Of a stretch of DNA of 64,000 nucleotides, positions 53,541-60,005 are shown one piece after another (position 1 is the stretch's first letter; every line of letters begins with the position of its first letter). The notes under the pieces are model-generated. The model was not told where the DNA came from. It saw nothing but the letters and a program-made list of their open reading frames with translations, and searched no databases. Both the position numbers and the translations under genes were made by a program. This DNA comes from Bdellovibrionales bacterium RIFCSPHIGHO2_01_FULL_40_29. Lineage in GTDB: Bacteria; Bdellovibrionota; Bdellovibrionia; Bdellovibrionales; Bdellovibrionaceae. Location of the stretch: the NCBI GenBank assembly GCA_001771815.1, contig MEPU01000010.1, positions 48,226 to 112,225 on the forward strand. Reading direction: 5' to 3'.

Positions 53541-54517
53541 TACTTAATCTCTATTTCCCTGAGCAGAGTGTCTAAAGCTATTTGTGTTCGCTCGTCCGAC
53601 TGATCTTTCATACTTAAATACAAAGAAATCGGATCAATAACATCTTCTTTAGCAAGTGCTTTCGGATCCCAGCTCCAAATCTCAAAACAGTACCTGGCAA
53701 ATTCTTTTGGTACCGTTTTAATATCTTTGTTTCTTTCGATTTCTGCAAATTTTTTCTTATAAATAGCCTTAGTCTTAACACCACTATCATGTAGCATTGA
53801 AAATCGATCTAAGGCTGTGAAACCAGCAAGTTTACCCGCCCCTACATTATCATCTGTATATATTTTTTTTATTACTGGGCTTTGAAAGTACGGGCGCAAC
53901 TTAGCCCAAAGCTCTTTCTGTTCTGCAAACTGAACATACTTGTAGGTACCCTTCTGAATAATATCTACTAGTTTTGTTGTTTTGAGTTCCTCAACTACGC
54001 GACTCGCTTGCATTTTTGTAGTTTTGAAAACTATAGCTAAATCGCTGATCGTTTTATTTTGAAGGGTTCTATAGTTAAGCTGATAAATCAAAAACAACAT
54101 AGCCCAGGGAGTTAACCTAACTACCTCTTGAATACTCTCCTCTTTATTGTGGTTCATTACTAGCAAGACATCTGGCAAAAAAACTGCCCCGCGAGCCACA
54201 ACAAAATTAATTCTATGCCCTGTTAAATACTTGGCATGATAAGAGCCTAAACTTTTAAAAAAGAAAATTACAGGCCGTTTAAAGACTTTATGAATGATTT
54301 CTTCATGTGTCGTCAGTTTTCTAGCTTCTATGTCCATACCCTTAACTTCTGCCAATACGAATTTCTTGTTCATGACATCAACGTATTTCAAATCGTAATG
54401 ATTATGCACCAGTCTAGGTAGCTTTTCTTTACCCACCTTAACGCTCTCAAAACCCTTCATTAAGTTTGAGATACCTGTTAACTCATTTAAATAGTTTTTA
54501 AGATCTTCTTGCTCCAT
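53540..54517 (-). CDS. Winged-helix regulator, probable AbiEi-like antitoxin
   Basis: A 325-aa protein whose middle (about 150-210: NKTISDLAIVFKTTKMQASR then VVEELKTTKLVDIIQKGTYK) is a MarR-like winged helix. The N-terminal 140 residues (KFVLAEVKGMDIEARKLT, PVIFFFKSLGSYHAKYL, INFVVARGAVFLPD) resemble the AbiEi-type or restriction-enzyme-like fold, with a conserved E-V-K. It overlaps the nucleotidyltransferase start by one base. A 26-bp-arm palindrome and a second 10-bp palindrome lie directly before its start and would be its operators. Start is ATG 54517 or 54523; neither has a ribosome site and the operator abuts both. Family assignment is tentative. Confidence 0.6.
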   Translation of the reverse strand: MEQEDLKNYLNELTGISNLMKGFESVKVGKEKLPRLVHNHYDLKYVDVMNKKFVLAEVKGMDIEARKLTTHEEIIHKVFKRPVIFFFKSLGSYHAKYLTGHRINFVVARGAVFLPDVLLVMNHNKEESIQEVVRLTPWAMLFLIYQLNYRTLQNKTISDLAIVFKTTKMQASRVVEELKTTKLVDIIQKGTYKYVQFAEQKELWAKLRPYFQSPVIKKIYTDDNVGAGKLAGFTALDRFSMLHDSGVKTKAIYKKKFAEIERNKDIKTVPKEFARYCFEIWSWDPKALAKEDVIDPISLYLSMKDQSDERTQIALDTLLREIEIK

Positions 54518-54528
54518 ATACATAATAG

Positions 54529-54584
54529 TAACATTATTTATATGATATTAACATAAAAATGTTAGTATTATATAAATAATGTTA
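54529..54584. promoter_or_regulatory. Large operator palindrome before the antitoxin gene
   Basis: The left arm (54529-54554) and right arm (54559-54584) are each 26 bp and complementary at 24 positions, separated by AAAA. The arm begins TAACATTATTTATAT. It ends 6 bases from the antitoxin start and would cover its promoter. This fits autoregulation by a winged-helix antitoxin. Confidence 0.75.
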
Positions 54585-54588
54585 ACTA

Positions 54589-54615
54589 TATGATATTACA
54601 TAGATTAATATCATA
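54589..54615. promoter_or_regulatory. Second palindrome before the antitoxin gene
   Basis: TATGATATTA (54589-54598) and TAATATCATA (54606-54615) are perfectly complementary with a 7-base spacer. ATGATATTA also occurs inside the larger palindrome (54542-54550), so both probably bind the same protein. Confidence 0.7.
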
Positions 54616-54646
54616 CTATGGGAGTTAGTTACTTTATAAAATAAAA

Positions 54647-54957
54647 AGCGAGCAAAATTGTTCGCTTTTTATAGCCCAGAGCAACAGTGGCCGGCCCAGT
54701 GATCATGCTTTTTACACTCTAAGCCCTATAAATGAATATATTGATTCCAGTTGTGGATAACTTGTTGCAATGCCTCACTGCGGAAGTTCAACGGCGCCCT
54801 TCGAGGTAGAAATCTTGAATTCCTTTATAAACCCAAAAAAAGAGGAAGACATGAAAAAAATAATTTTAGCACTCGCTACATTGCTATTAACGGTGACTGC
54901 TTCGGCTGGAACTAGCGACATTGGCTCTGCTGATGTAAATAATAGAAAATACGAATA
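54647..54957 (+). repeat. Direct repeat, copy B (about 310 bp)
   Basis: Second copy of the segment at 51541-51850, same orientation. It encloses paralog 3 codons 1-35. Small indels (for example ACCCAAAAAAAGAGG instead of ACAAAAAAAGAGG) separate the two. Recombination between copies A and B would remove 3106 bp carrying paralogs 1 and 2 and the toxin-antitoxin pair. Confidence 0.88.
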
Positions 54958-55243
54958 TGATGATTCTGAAGTCATTCGTAAAACTTTAAATCGATTTGAA
55001 CTATGTGACATAAAAGATTTAAAAGAAGATTATGATACTTTTTTAAATTTAGTCGATTTGTTAGATATTCAAAAAGAAAAAAAGAGAAAACCTACAGTTA
55101 AAATAACTGATGCAAGTTCCTATTCCATATCTATACAGGATTCATTAAGTGGTATGAACTGTGACCTAATGACAGATCCTTATGATGGCCGGTGTTCATA
55201 CGCAACATGCTACAAATTAAAAAAACAATCACTCGTAAAATAA
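54851..55243 (+). CDS. Array paralog 3: exported protein with conserved leader
   Basis: A 130-aa product with leader MKKIILALATLLLTVTASAG and mature start GTSDIGSADVNNRKYEYD. Its first ~16 mature residues resemble those of paralog 1, then the two diverge. It has five Cys (FELCDIK, GMNCDLM, DGRCSYATCYKL), more than other copies, and a central Lys/Glu helix. The frame is open from 54770, but AGAGGAAG before ATG 54851 and the shared leader fix the start. It is immediately downstream of repeat copy B and of the toxin-antitoxin promoter on the other strand. Confidence 0.74.
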   Translation: MKKIILALATLLLTVTASAGTSDIGSADVNNRKYEYDDSEVIRKTLNRFELCDIKDLKEDYDTFLNLVDLLDIQKEKKRKPTVKITDASSYSISIQDSLSGMNCDLMTDPYDGRCSYATCYKLKKQSLVK

Positions 55244-55279
55244 AAGACACCAGAATTCAATAGCTAGATTTATTTTTAC

Positions 55280-55327
55280 TGCAACACATTGAAATAATAA
55301 TACTGAAAAACCAAAGAAAGAAACTAT
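55280..55327 (+). repeat. 48-bp repeat with remnant gene end, copy 1
   Basis: This 48-bp stretch equals 55709-55756 at 47 of 48 positions, and each ends at the ATG of a paralog. In copy 2, TGCAACACATTGAAATAA is the last five codons and stop of paralog 4 (CNTLK). In copy 1 the same codons have no gene in front. It is therefore probably the surviving tail of a lost or recombined paralog. Confidence 0.85.
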
Positions 55328-55726
55328 ATGAAAAAAATAATTTTAACTCTAACCGCATTGCTATTAACAGTGACGGCTTCGGCTGGAACCAGCGACATTG
55401 GCTCTGCTGATGGAACAAAGCGATTTGAATGTAAACTCTTAGATTACAATATTAAAATAGCAGTAACTGATAATAGAATTATAAAATATGTTACAAATGG
55501 AGAACTCGGCGCTGGCCAGAATCTGACACCTGTCAGCACTTCTGCCGATGGACTCACTGAATACAGTTTTCCATTTTATGATTATGCCGATACAAACTAT
55601 TTTATTGTTGTTGAAATTTTGAATAATAAATTAGTTTCCGCTATCGCTTTAGTCTCAGGAAATGATTCTGATAATTACTTGGCTGTACCAACAACTGAAA
55701 CAATCGTTTGCAACACATTGAAATAA
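55328..55726 (+). CDS. Array paralog 4: exported protein with conserved leader
   Basis: A 132-aa product with leader MKKIILTLTALLLTVTASAG and mature start GTSDIGSADGTKRFECK. It has two Cys, near each end of the mature chain (RFECKLLD and IVCNTLK), and alternating strands (YNIKIAVTDNRIIKYVTNG) that suggest a small disulfide-closed beta protein like paralog 1. The ribosome site (AAAGAAAG) differs from that of paralogs 1-3 and is shared with paralog 5 through the 48-bp repeat. Function unknown. Confidence 0.73.
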   Translation: MKKIILTLTALLLTVTASAGTSDIGSADGTKRFECKLLDYNIKIAVTDNRIIKYVTNGELGAGQNLTPVSTSADGLTEYSFPFYDYADTNYFIVVEILNNKLVSAIALVSGNDSDNYLAVPTTETIVCNTLK

Positions 55727-55756
55727 CAATACTGAAAAACCAAAGAAAGAAACTAT
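55709..55756 (+). repeat. 48-bp repeat, copy 2
   Basis: Contains the final codons of paralog 4 and the leader of paralog 5. Copy 1 is at 55280-55327. The arrangement is what unequal crossing-over in a tandem array would leave. Confidence 0.85.
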
Positions 55757-56149
55757 ATGAAAAAAACAATTTTAATTTTATCTGCACTATTTTTTACGCT
55801 AACAGCCGCTGCCGGCACTAGCGATATTGGCTCTGCTGATGGAACAAACCCATCAGAAACGTTTTTATACTTAACACTGGCTCCAGGGTTTTGTGGCGAA
55901 ATTGATTCCTATATTATTGGTGACGCCTGCGTTTTCAAAGCCCAAATTAAGAATACAAAGGAAGTTATTACAATATATGATAATTCATCTTCAGAAAATA
56001 GCGACTTAGTAACAACATCGGACAAACACAATTTGACCGAAAATAATAATTGCTTCCTAGGTGCTGTTTACAAAACTGTTGAATTGACGAGTCAGTTTGG
56101 AAAAGACGCCTATTTTACTAAAATTTTAAAAAGAGTCTCTTGCAGATAA
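55757..56149 (+). CDS. Array paralog 5: exported protein with conserved leader
   Basis: A 130-aa product with the most divergent leader (MKKTILILSALFFTLTAAAG) but the same mature start GTSDIGSADGT. Four Cys (PGFCGEID, GDACVFKA, NNCFLGA and KRVSCR) could form two disulfides. It shares ADGT with paralog 4 and then diverges. It ends the array; a stem-loop follows at 56187-56215. Function unknown. The divergence of its leader suggests it is the oldest copy. Confidence 0.72.
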   Translation: MKKTILILSALFFTLTAAAGTSDIGSADGTNPSETFLYLTLAPGFCGEIDSYIIGDACVFKAQIKNTKEVITIYDNSSSENSDLVTTSDKHNLTENNNCFLGAVYKTVELTSQFGKDAYFTKILKRVSCR

Positions 56150-56186
56150 ACTCCGTCATGGTAGCACTAGCCAATAGTATCATCTG

Positions 56187-56215
56187 CCACCTTGTAGTGC
56201 GGATCTTCAAGGTGG
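56187..56215 (+). terminator. Hairpin after the array
   Basis: CCACCTTG (56187-56194) and CAAGGTGG (56208-56215) form a perfect 8-bp stem, 38 bases after the stop of paralog 5. There is no T-run, so termination is only possible. The remaining intergenic sequence to 56425 shows no gene; it probably holds the promoter for the next operon. Confidence 0.4.
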
Positions 56216-56425
56216 TTCACTTCGATCATTAGGTTTATTCTGTGGATCAAATTTATTTCTAGAAATGGGCTACCGAAGCAAAAAATAATGGTCCTCTTAT
56301 TTCGTGGTGCTTGCCCCGGAAGTTATCGTAAAAAATCAGCAAAAACCCCTACATGTTTCAAATTCTGAAACAGTATTTCAAATATTGTATAGATTTTTAT
56401 AAAAAACTAGATTTATAGTACGAGT

Positions 56426-57172
56426 ATGCAAAATGCTCAGGATCTGCTGATAACCGAATTCAGTAAAAGGAAAAAGATAAACCCTAATTTTTCAATGCGC
56501 TCTTTTGCCAAGTGGTTGAGCGTCAGCCCCGCACAACTGTCTCAGATGATGACCGGGAAACGGCCGATTACTTTAAAATCAATGAGAAAAATCAGTGAGC
56601 GACTGGGACTTTCTCCACACGAACGCAGTGATCTTGCCGGCTCACTGTTGCAAAATCAGAATGACAACGATGAAAAACAAGTCCTCCGACTACGTGAAGA
56701 TCAGTTTCATTTAATTGCCGACTGGTATCATATGGCGATACTCAGCCTGACTCGTATAAAGAAATCTCAGGCTGACCCCCGTTGGATTGCGCATCGCCTT
56801 GGTATTAGTGTCACACAAGCACACCAGGCATTACTTCGTCTTGAACGACTTGGAATAATTCAAATGAAGCCATTTAAACAAATCAGTGACCCCATTGAAA
56901 TGGTTTCAGAAGTTCCATCTCATGCTATTCGAAAGTACCATATTCAAAATTTAAACTTGGCCATTGAAAAGATCGAGCTGATCGAAACTAGAAAACGCCA
57001 ATTTCAGTCGATTTCTATCCCTGTTAATCCTGAAAAATTAGAACCTTTTAAAAAATTAATTGATAATTTTTTGGCAGCCTCAATGGCGCTTTCACACAAG
57101 CAAGATGGCCAAGAAGTTTACAATTTAAATGTCCAACTATTCCCAGTTACAGTCCTTAAGGAGGAAAAATGA
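56426..57172 (+). CDS. TIGR02147-type regulator (right of paralog array)
   Basis: A 248-aa protein with an N-terminal helix-turn-helix (FSMRSFAKWLSVSPAQLSQM, then MTGKRPITLKSMRKISERLG) and a second winged-helix-like segment (DPRWIAHRLGISVTQAHQAL). The C-terminal SISIPVNPEKLEPFKKLIDN then VYNLNVQLFPVT is the hallmark I associate with TIGR02147 proteins. It is the first gene of an operon with a lipoprotein and a GNGGN-type exported protein (ATGA overlap). It may regulate that operon rather than the array. Confidence 0.78.
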   Translation: MQNAQDLLITEFSKRKKINPNFSMRSFAKWLSVSPAQLSQMMTGKRPITLKSMRKISERLGLSPHERSDLAGSLLQNQNDNDEKQVLRLREDQFHLIADWYHMAILSLTRIKKSQADPRWIAHRLGISVTQAHQALLRLERLGIIQMKPFKQISDPIEMVSEVPSHAIRKYHIQNLNLAIEKIELIETRKRQFQSISIPVNPEKLEPFKKLIDNFLAASMALSHKQDGQEVYNLNVQLFPVTVLKEEK

Positions 57173-57828
57173 ATTCAAAATTAGTATTAGTAATCGGCCT
57201 TGCAGCTTTTCTATATTCCTGCGCTAGCACCCACCCTGGCAAAGAAGGCCATGCCCTAGACGGTAAAGCCCGTTTGCCGATTAAGATCAGTGCCGAGATC
57301 CTTGATGAAAATGCCAAAGACCCCTTTCAACTGATCGAAGTGACTTTTGAAAACACTTCAGATGAATGGTTGCGCATCACAAAGAATAGCGTCATTATCG
57401 ATAATCCCGCCGACTCTCGAGTCAGCGTTGTTCTTGGTCAAGATTTAATTGATTGGGCCTCAGCAATTGAGCTTCGTCAGAAAAAAGAACAGCATAATAA
57501 AGAACTGCTTCAAGCTGGACTTATTATAGGAAGCGCTCTTGTCGGCGGTGCCAATAAAAATAATTCAGTGGGAACTGCCGCAGGTGTTACGATGGTTGCA
57601 ACATCCGCATGGGTGGTGGCAGACACCATCCGAATGCAGATCAAAAAAGTAGAAGGAATTAATAAAGTGCCCGATACTCACCTGAACCACTCTGTTATGA
57701 TTCCAGGCCAGACCTTTGCGCGACGCTGGGTCCTTTTAAACAAACCCGCCAACACCAAAATCAACCGATTGGTGGTTCAAACAGAAACCATTGATGGCCA
57801 AAAGGAAGTTTATGACATCGATCTTTAA
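57169..57828 (+). CDS. Lipoprotein, function unknown
   Basis: The 219-aa product has a lipoprotein signal (LVLVIGLAAFLYSCAS, lipobox YSC). Residues about 35-85 look like an immunoglobulin-type strand set (LIEVTFENTSDEWLRITKNS). A Gly/Ala-rich hydrophobic stretch (LIIGSALVGGANKNNSVGTA, then VTMVATSAWVVADTIRM) may cross or lie on a membrane. AAGGAGG precedes the ATG, which overlaps the upstream stop in ATGA. It is translationally linked to the TIGR02147 regulator and precedes the GNGGN-type gene. No known family. Confidence 0.75.
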   Translation: MNSKLVLVIGLAAFLYSCASTHPGKEGHALDGKARLPIKISAEILDENAKDPFQLIEVTFENTSDEWLRITKNSVIIDNPADSRVSVVLGQDLIDWASAIELRQKKEQHNKELLQAGLIIGSALVGGANKNNSVGTAAGVTMVATSAWVVADTIRMQIKKVEGINKVPDTHLNHSVMIPGQTFARRWVLLNKPANTKINRLVVQTETIDGQKEVYDIDL

Positions 57829-58432
57829 TCTATTGCTGGTATTCACACTTAGCGGTTCAACGGCACTTGCTAACAACAAAATTGGTAATGGTGGAAATGT
57901 TGTTCTCTGCAAAATTCAAAAAACATCTTCTGTCGAACTTCTTGATTTTTATGAAGTGAGCACAAAAATTCAGACAACAGAAAGCGATGCCTTCAAAATT
58001 GCTGAAAAACAATTGCAACGTCTAAAAATAGTGGCTCCCAAACTCGCCGCACAGTACTTGCAAAGACTAGCGGGAATGCAAGCAGATATTGACTATCGAA
58101 ATAACATCAGCTTAACGACTGTCTCTGACTCGCTTCACCTCTTTAAACCATTGGATTCAAATTGTGAAGTGGTGCAGATTGCTATTCGAAAGCCCCAAAC
58201 TGCAAAAGACGAAAAACACTTTCTCATCCGAGAAGATCTTTGGAAAAATCTGTCCCCATCGCATCAAGCGGGATTACTGACCCACGAGATTATTTATGAA
58301 CACTTTTCCAAGCTCGGCGAAAAAAATTCGATCAAAGCGCGAAAATTGAATCGTTACATATTTGGCGAAAATTTAAAATCTGATAGCTTTTGGAAATTCA
58401 TCCAGGAATTAGAAATACCGATTTATCCTTAG
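57812..58432 (+). CDS. Exported GNGGN-type protein, function unknown
   Basis: A 206-aa product with signal peptide (MTSIFNLLLVFTLSGSTALA) and mature start NNKIGNGGNVVLCKIQ, a motif I have seen in secreted proteins of this lineage. Later HQAGLLTHEIIYEHFSKLGE and ARKLNRYIFGENLKSDSF are helical; HEIIYEH resembles a zinc-metalloprotease HExxH only loosely (here H-E-I-I-Y-E-H). AAAGGAAG before the ATG at 57812 decides the start; the frame is open from 57791. It overlaps the lipoprotein gene by 17 nt. The stop codon lies in a 13-bp stem. Confidence 0.68.
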   Translation: MTSIFNLLLVFTLSGSTALANNKIGNGGNVVLCKIQKTSSVELLDFYEVSTKIQTTESDAFKIAEKQLQRLKIVAPKLAAQYLQRLAGMQADIDYRNNISLTTVSDSLHLFKPLDSNCEVVQIAIRKPQTAKDEKHFLIREDLWKNLSPSHQAGLLTHEIIYEHFSKLGEKNSIKARKLNRYIFGENLKSDSFWKFIQELEIPIYP

Positions 58433-58461
58433 TATATGCTTAGCCTAATAAGCATATACTA
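58430..58461 (+). terminator. Perfect 13-bp inverted repeat after the GNGGN gene
   Basis: TAGTATATGCTTA (58430-58442) and TAAGCATATACTA (58449-58461) flank a 6-base loop; the stop codon is its first three bases. No T-run follows on the plus strand. It may be a terminator or an operator of the next operon. Confidence 0.45.
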
Positions 58462-58494
58462 GAATTGAGATCAAATAAGCATAAAAAATAGTCT

Positions 58495-58523
58495 TTGACA
58501 TCCCCATCTCCCCATACTATCAA
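58495..58523 (+). promoter_or_regulatory. Sigma-70-type promoter of the SPFH operon
   Basis: TTGACA (58495-58500), a perfect -35, is 17 bases from TATCAA (58518-58523), a 4 of 6 match to the -10. The -10 lies inside the 32-bp palindrome, a geometry expected for repression. Confidence 0.6.
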
Positions 58524-58545
58524 AGTGATATCACTTTGATAGTAT
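58514..58545. promoter_or_regulatory. Perfect 32-bp operator palindrome of the SPFH operon
   Basis: The left half ATACTATCAAAGTGAT (58514-58529) is the exact reverse complement of ATCACTTTGATAGTAT (58530-58545), with no spacer. It overlaps the -10 and ends 15 bases before the SPFH start. The RHH protein encoded two genes later is the obvious binder (RHH dimers bind short palindromes). Confidence 0.85.
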
Positions 58546-58560
58546 CCAATGGAGACATAT

Positions 58561-59424
58561 ATGAATGAAATGACAAAAGAAAAACAAGTTAATGGAATAC
58601 CAGGTTTAGTTTTTATAGCTGCTAATTTAGCTGTGCTTGGTTTCTGCGTACTCTGGCTGGCAACAAAAGAATCGAATAATGTTTTTTTAATAACTTTTTT
58701 AATGTTCATCGCAATTTCAAGTTACAAAGGCCTCATCATAGTCAATCCCAACGAAGCGAAAGTTTTATCATTTTTTGGAAATTATGTCGGCACACTTAAA
58801 AAAAGCGGCCTTCATTGGATCAATCCTTTCTTTTCAAGAATACAAATTTCAACAAAAATTCGAAATTTTGAAAGTCCTAAGTTGAAGGTCAATGATTTTG
58901 ATGGAAATCCTGTTGAAATTGCTTCAATTATTGTTTGGCAAGTTGTCGATACTGCTGAAGCTGTTTTTCAAATTGATGATTTTGAAAATTATGTACGAGT
59001 TCAATCTGAGTCCGCAATTAGAAATTTAGCAATGAGGTATCCTTATGATGCCCATAAATCTGGTGAAATATCGCTGCATGGAAATCCTGAAGTCATAAAA
59101 GAAGAGCTTCAGAAAGAGGTTCAAGCACGTTTAACAAATGCGGGTGTCCAAATCATCGAAGCACGCATTAGCCACTTAGCCTACGCACAAGAAATTGCAT
59201 CGGCTATGCTTCAGAGACAACAAGCCAATGCTATCATTGCTGCAAGATCAAAAATTGTTGATGGCGCCGTGGGCATGGTTGAACTGGCTTTAAAGAGGCT
59301 GGCTCAAGACAACATAGTAGTTCTTGATGAGGAGCGCAAAGCCGCCATGGTCAGCAATTTACTTGTCGTATTATGCGGGGACAGAACAACTCAACCGATC
59401 ATCAATACTGGAAGTATTTACTAA
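58561..59424 (+). CDS. SPFH (band 7) domain membrane protein
   Basis: A 287-aa flotillin/stomatin-like protein that assembles cage-like oligomers on the membrane and scaffolds lipid domains or protease complexes. Two hydrophobic segments lie at about 12-32 and 41-56 (GLVFIAANLAVLGFCVLWLA; FLITFLMFIAISSYKGLIIV). The SPFH domain follows (NPNEAKVLSFFGNYVGTLKK, then NPFFSRI) up to AQEIASAMLQRQQANAIIAA, the typical coiled-coil part. GGAG six bases before ATG 58561 is preferred to ATG 58549. It is the first gene of a compact operon with an RHH protein and a TM protein. Confidence 0.88.
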   Translation: MNEMTKEKQVNGIPGLVFIAANLAVLGFCVLWLATKESNNVFLITFLMFIAISSYKGLIIVNPNEAKVLSFFGNYVGTLKKSGLHWINPFFSRIQISTKIRNFESPKLKVNDFDGNPVEIASIIVWQVVDTAEAVFQIDDFENYVRVQSESAIRNLAMRYPYDAHKSGEISLHGNPEVIKEELQKEVQARLTNAGVQIIEARISHLAYAQEIASAMLQRQQANAIIAARSKIVDGAVGMVELALKRLAQDNIVVLDEERKAAMVSNLLVVLCGDRTTQPIINTGSIY

Positions 59425-59427
59425 GTA

Positions 59428-59631
59428 ATGTCTGGAGAAAAAAAACCTTTTTTATTACGAGTTAATGCTGATTTGCTAGAAGCTTATCAAAAATGGTCCG
59501 ATGATGAGCTTCGTAGCCTAAACGGTCAACTCGACTATGTGCTACGAAAAGCCCTTCGCGAATCTGGGCGAGTCAGTGTGAATAAAGATACCAACCTTAA
59601 GAAAACAGAAAAGAAAGAGACTAAGAAATAA
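59428..59631 (+). CDS. Arc-type ribbon-helix-helix DNA-binding protein
   Basis: A 67-aa protein: strand KPFLLRVNADL, helices EAYQKWSDDELRSLNGQLDY and VLRKALRESGR, then a Lys/Glu tail. This matches the Arc family of RHH proteins that I recall next to SPFH genes in many bacteria. It lies 3 nt after the SPFH gene and ends 1 nt before the next ATG. The presumed role is autorepression at the 32-bp palindrome upstream. It has no toxin partner in a conventional sense. Confidence 0.82.
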   Translation: MSGEKKPFLLRVNADLLEAYQKWSDDELRSLNGQLDYVLRKALRESGRVSVNKDTNLKKTEKKETKK

Positions 59632-59632
59632 A

Positions 59633-59824
59633 ATGGAAGTACTCATAGACTTTATATTCTCGACAACTTATCACGGTCTCGGGCGACTTGTTTTTGGAAA
59701 ATCTTTTGATACCGGCGAAAAAGTTCCATTATGGAAAAAAATATTTTTGATCTTCTTAGCAGTTGTATTAATATTCGCACTATTAGCTCTTTTTGGGTTG
59801 GGTGTTAATTACTTCAAAAAGTAA
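59633..59824 (+). CDS. Small single-TM protein of the SPFH operon
   Basis: A 63-aa protein with one membrane helix near the C-terminus (WKKIFLIFLAVVLIFALLAL) preceded by an aromatic soluble part (DFIFSTTYHGLGRLVFGKSF). It begins one base after the RHH stop and ends the operon. The size and tight linkage suggest it is a partner of the SPFH oligomer in the membrane. I recognise no family. Confidence 0.65.
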   Translation: MEVLIDFIFSTTYHGLGRLVFGKSFDTGEKVPLWKKIFLIFLAVVLIFALLALFGLGVNYFKK

Positions 59825-59959
59825 ATTTGGGTCTTTCTGACACCGCCCCTTAGTAACGAACACGAGTTCAGTTTAGATTTTGCTACGCCTCGCCATATGC
59901 ATGATTTGAATAGAGCTAAATTCAAAGTAATTTTAAATAGAATCAAAATTTCTCTTTTG

Positions 59960-59974
59960 TATATACAGTATATA
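59960..59974. promoter_or_regulatory. Palindrome before orphan RHH gene
   Basis: TATATAC (59960-59966), A, GTATATA (59968-59974) is a perfect 15-bp palindrome 32 bases before the ATG at 60006, consistent with autoregulation by the encoded RHH protein. Confidence 0.55.
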
Positions 59975-60005
59975 TGGTATTCTTTTGAACGTTGGAAGGA
60001 ATTTC

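Noticed and set aside
58337..58370. HExxH zinc-protease motif in the GNGGN-type protein
   Set aside because: The actual residues near 58283-58303 are HEIIYEH, which has one residue too many before the second His, and no third ligand is evident.
59960..59974. LexA-type SOS box
   Set aside because: The site lacks the CTG-N10-CAG arrangement; the symmetric TATATAC-A-GTATATA fits an RHH operator better.
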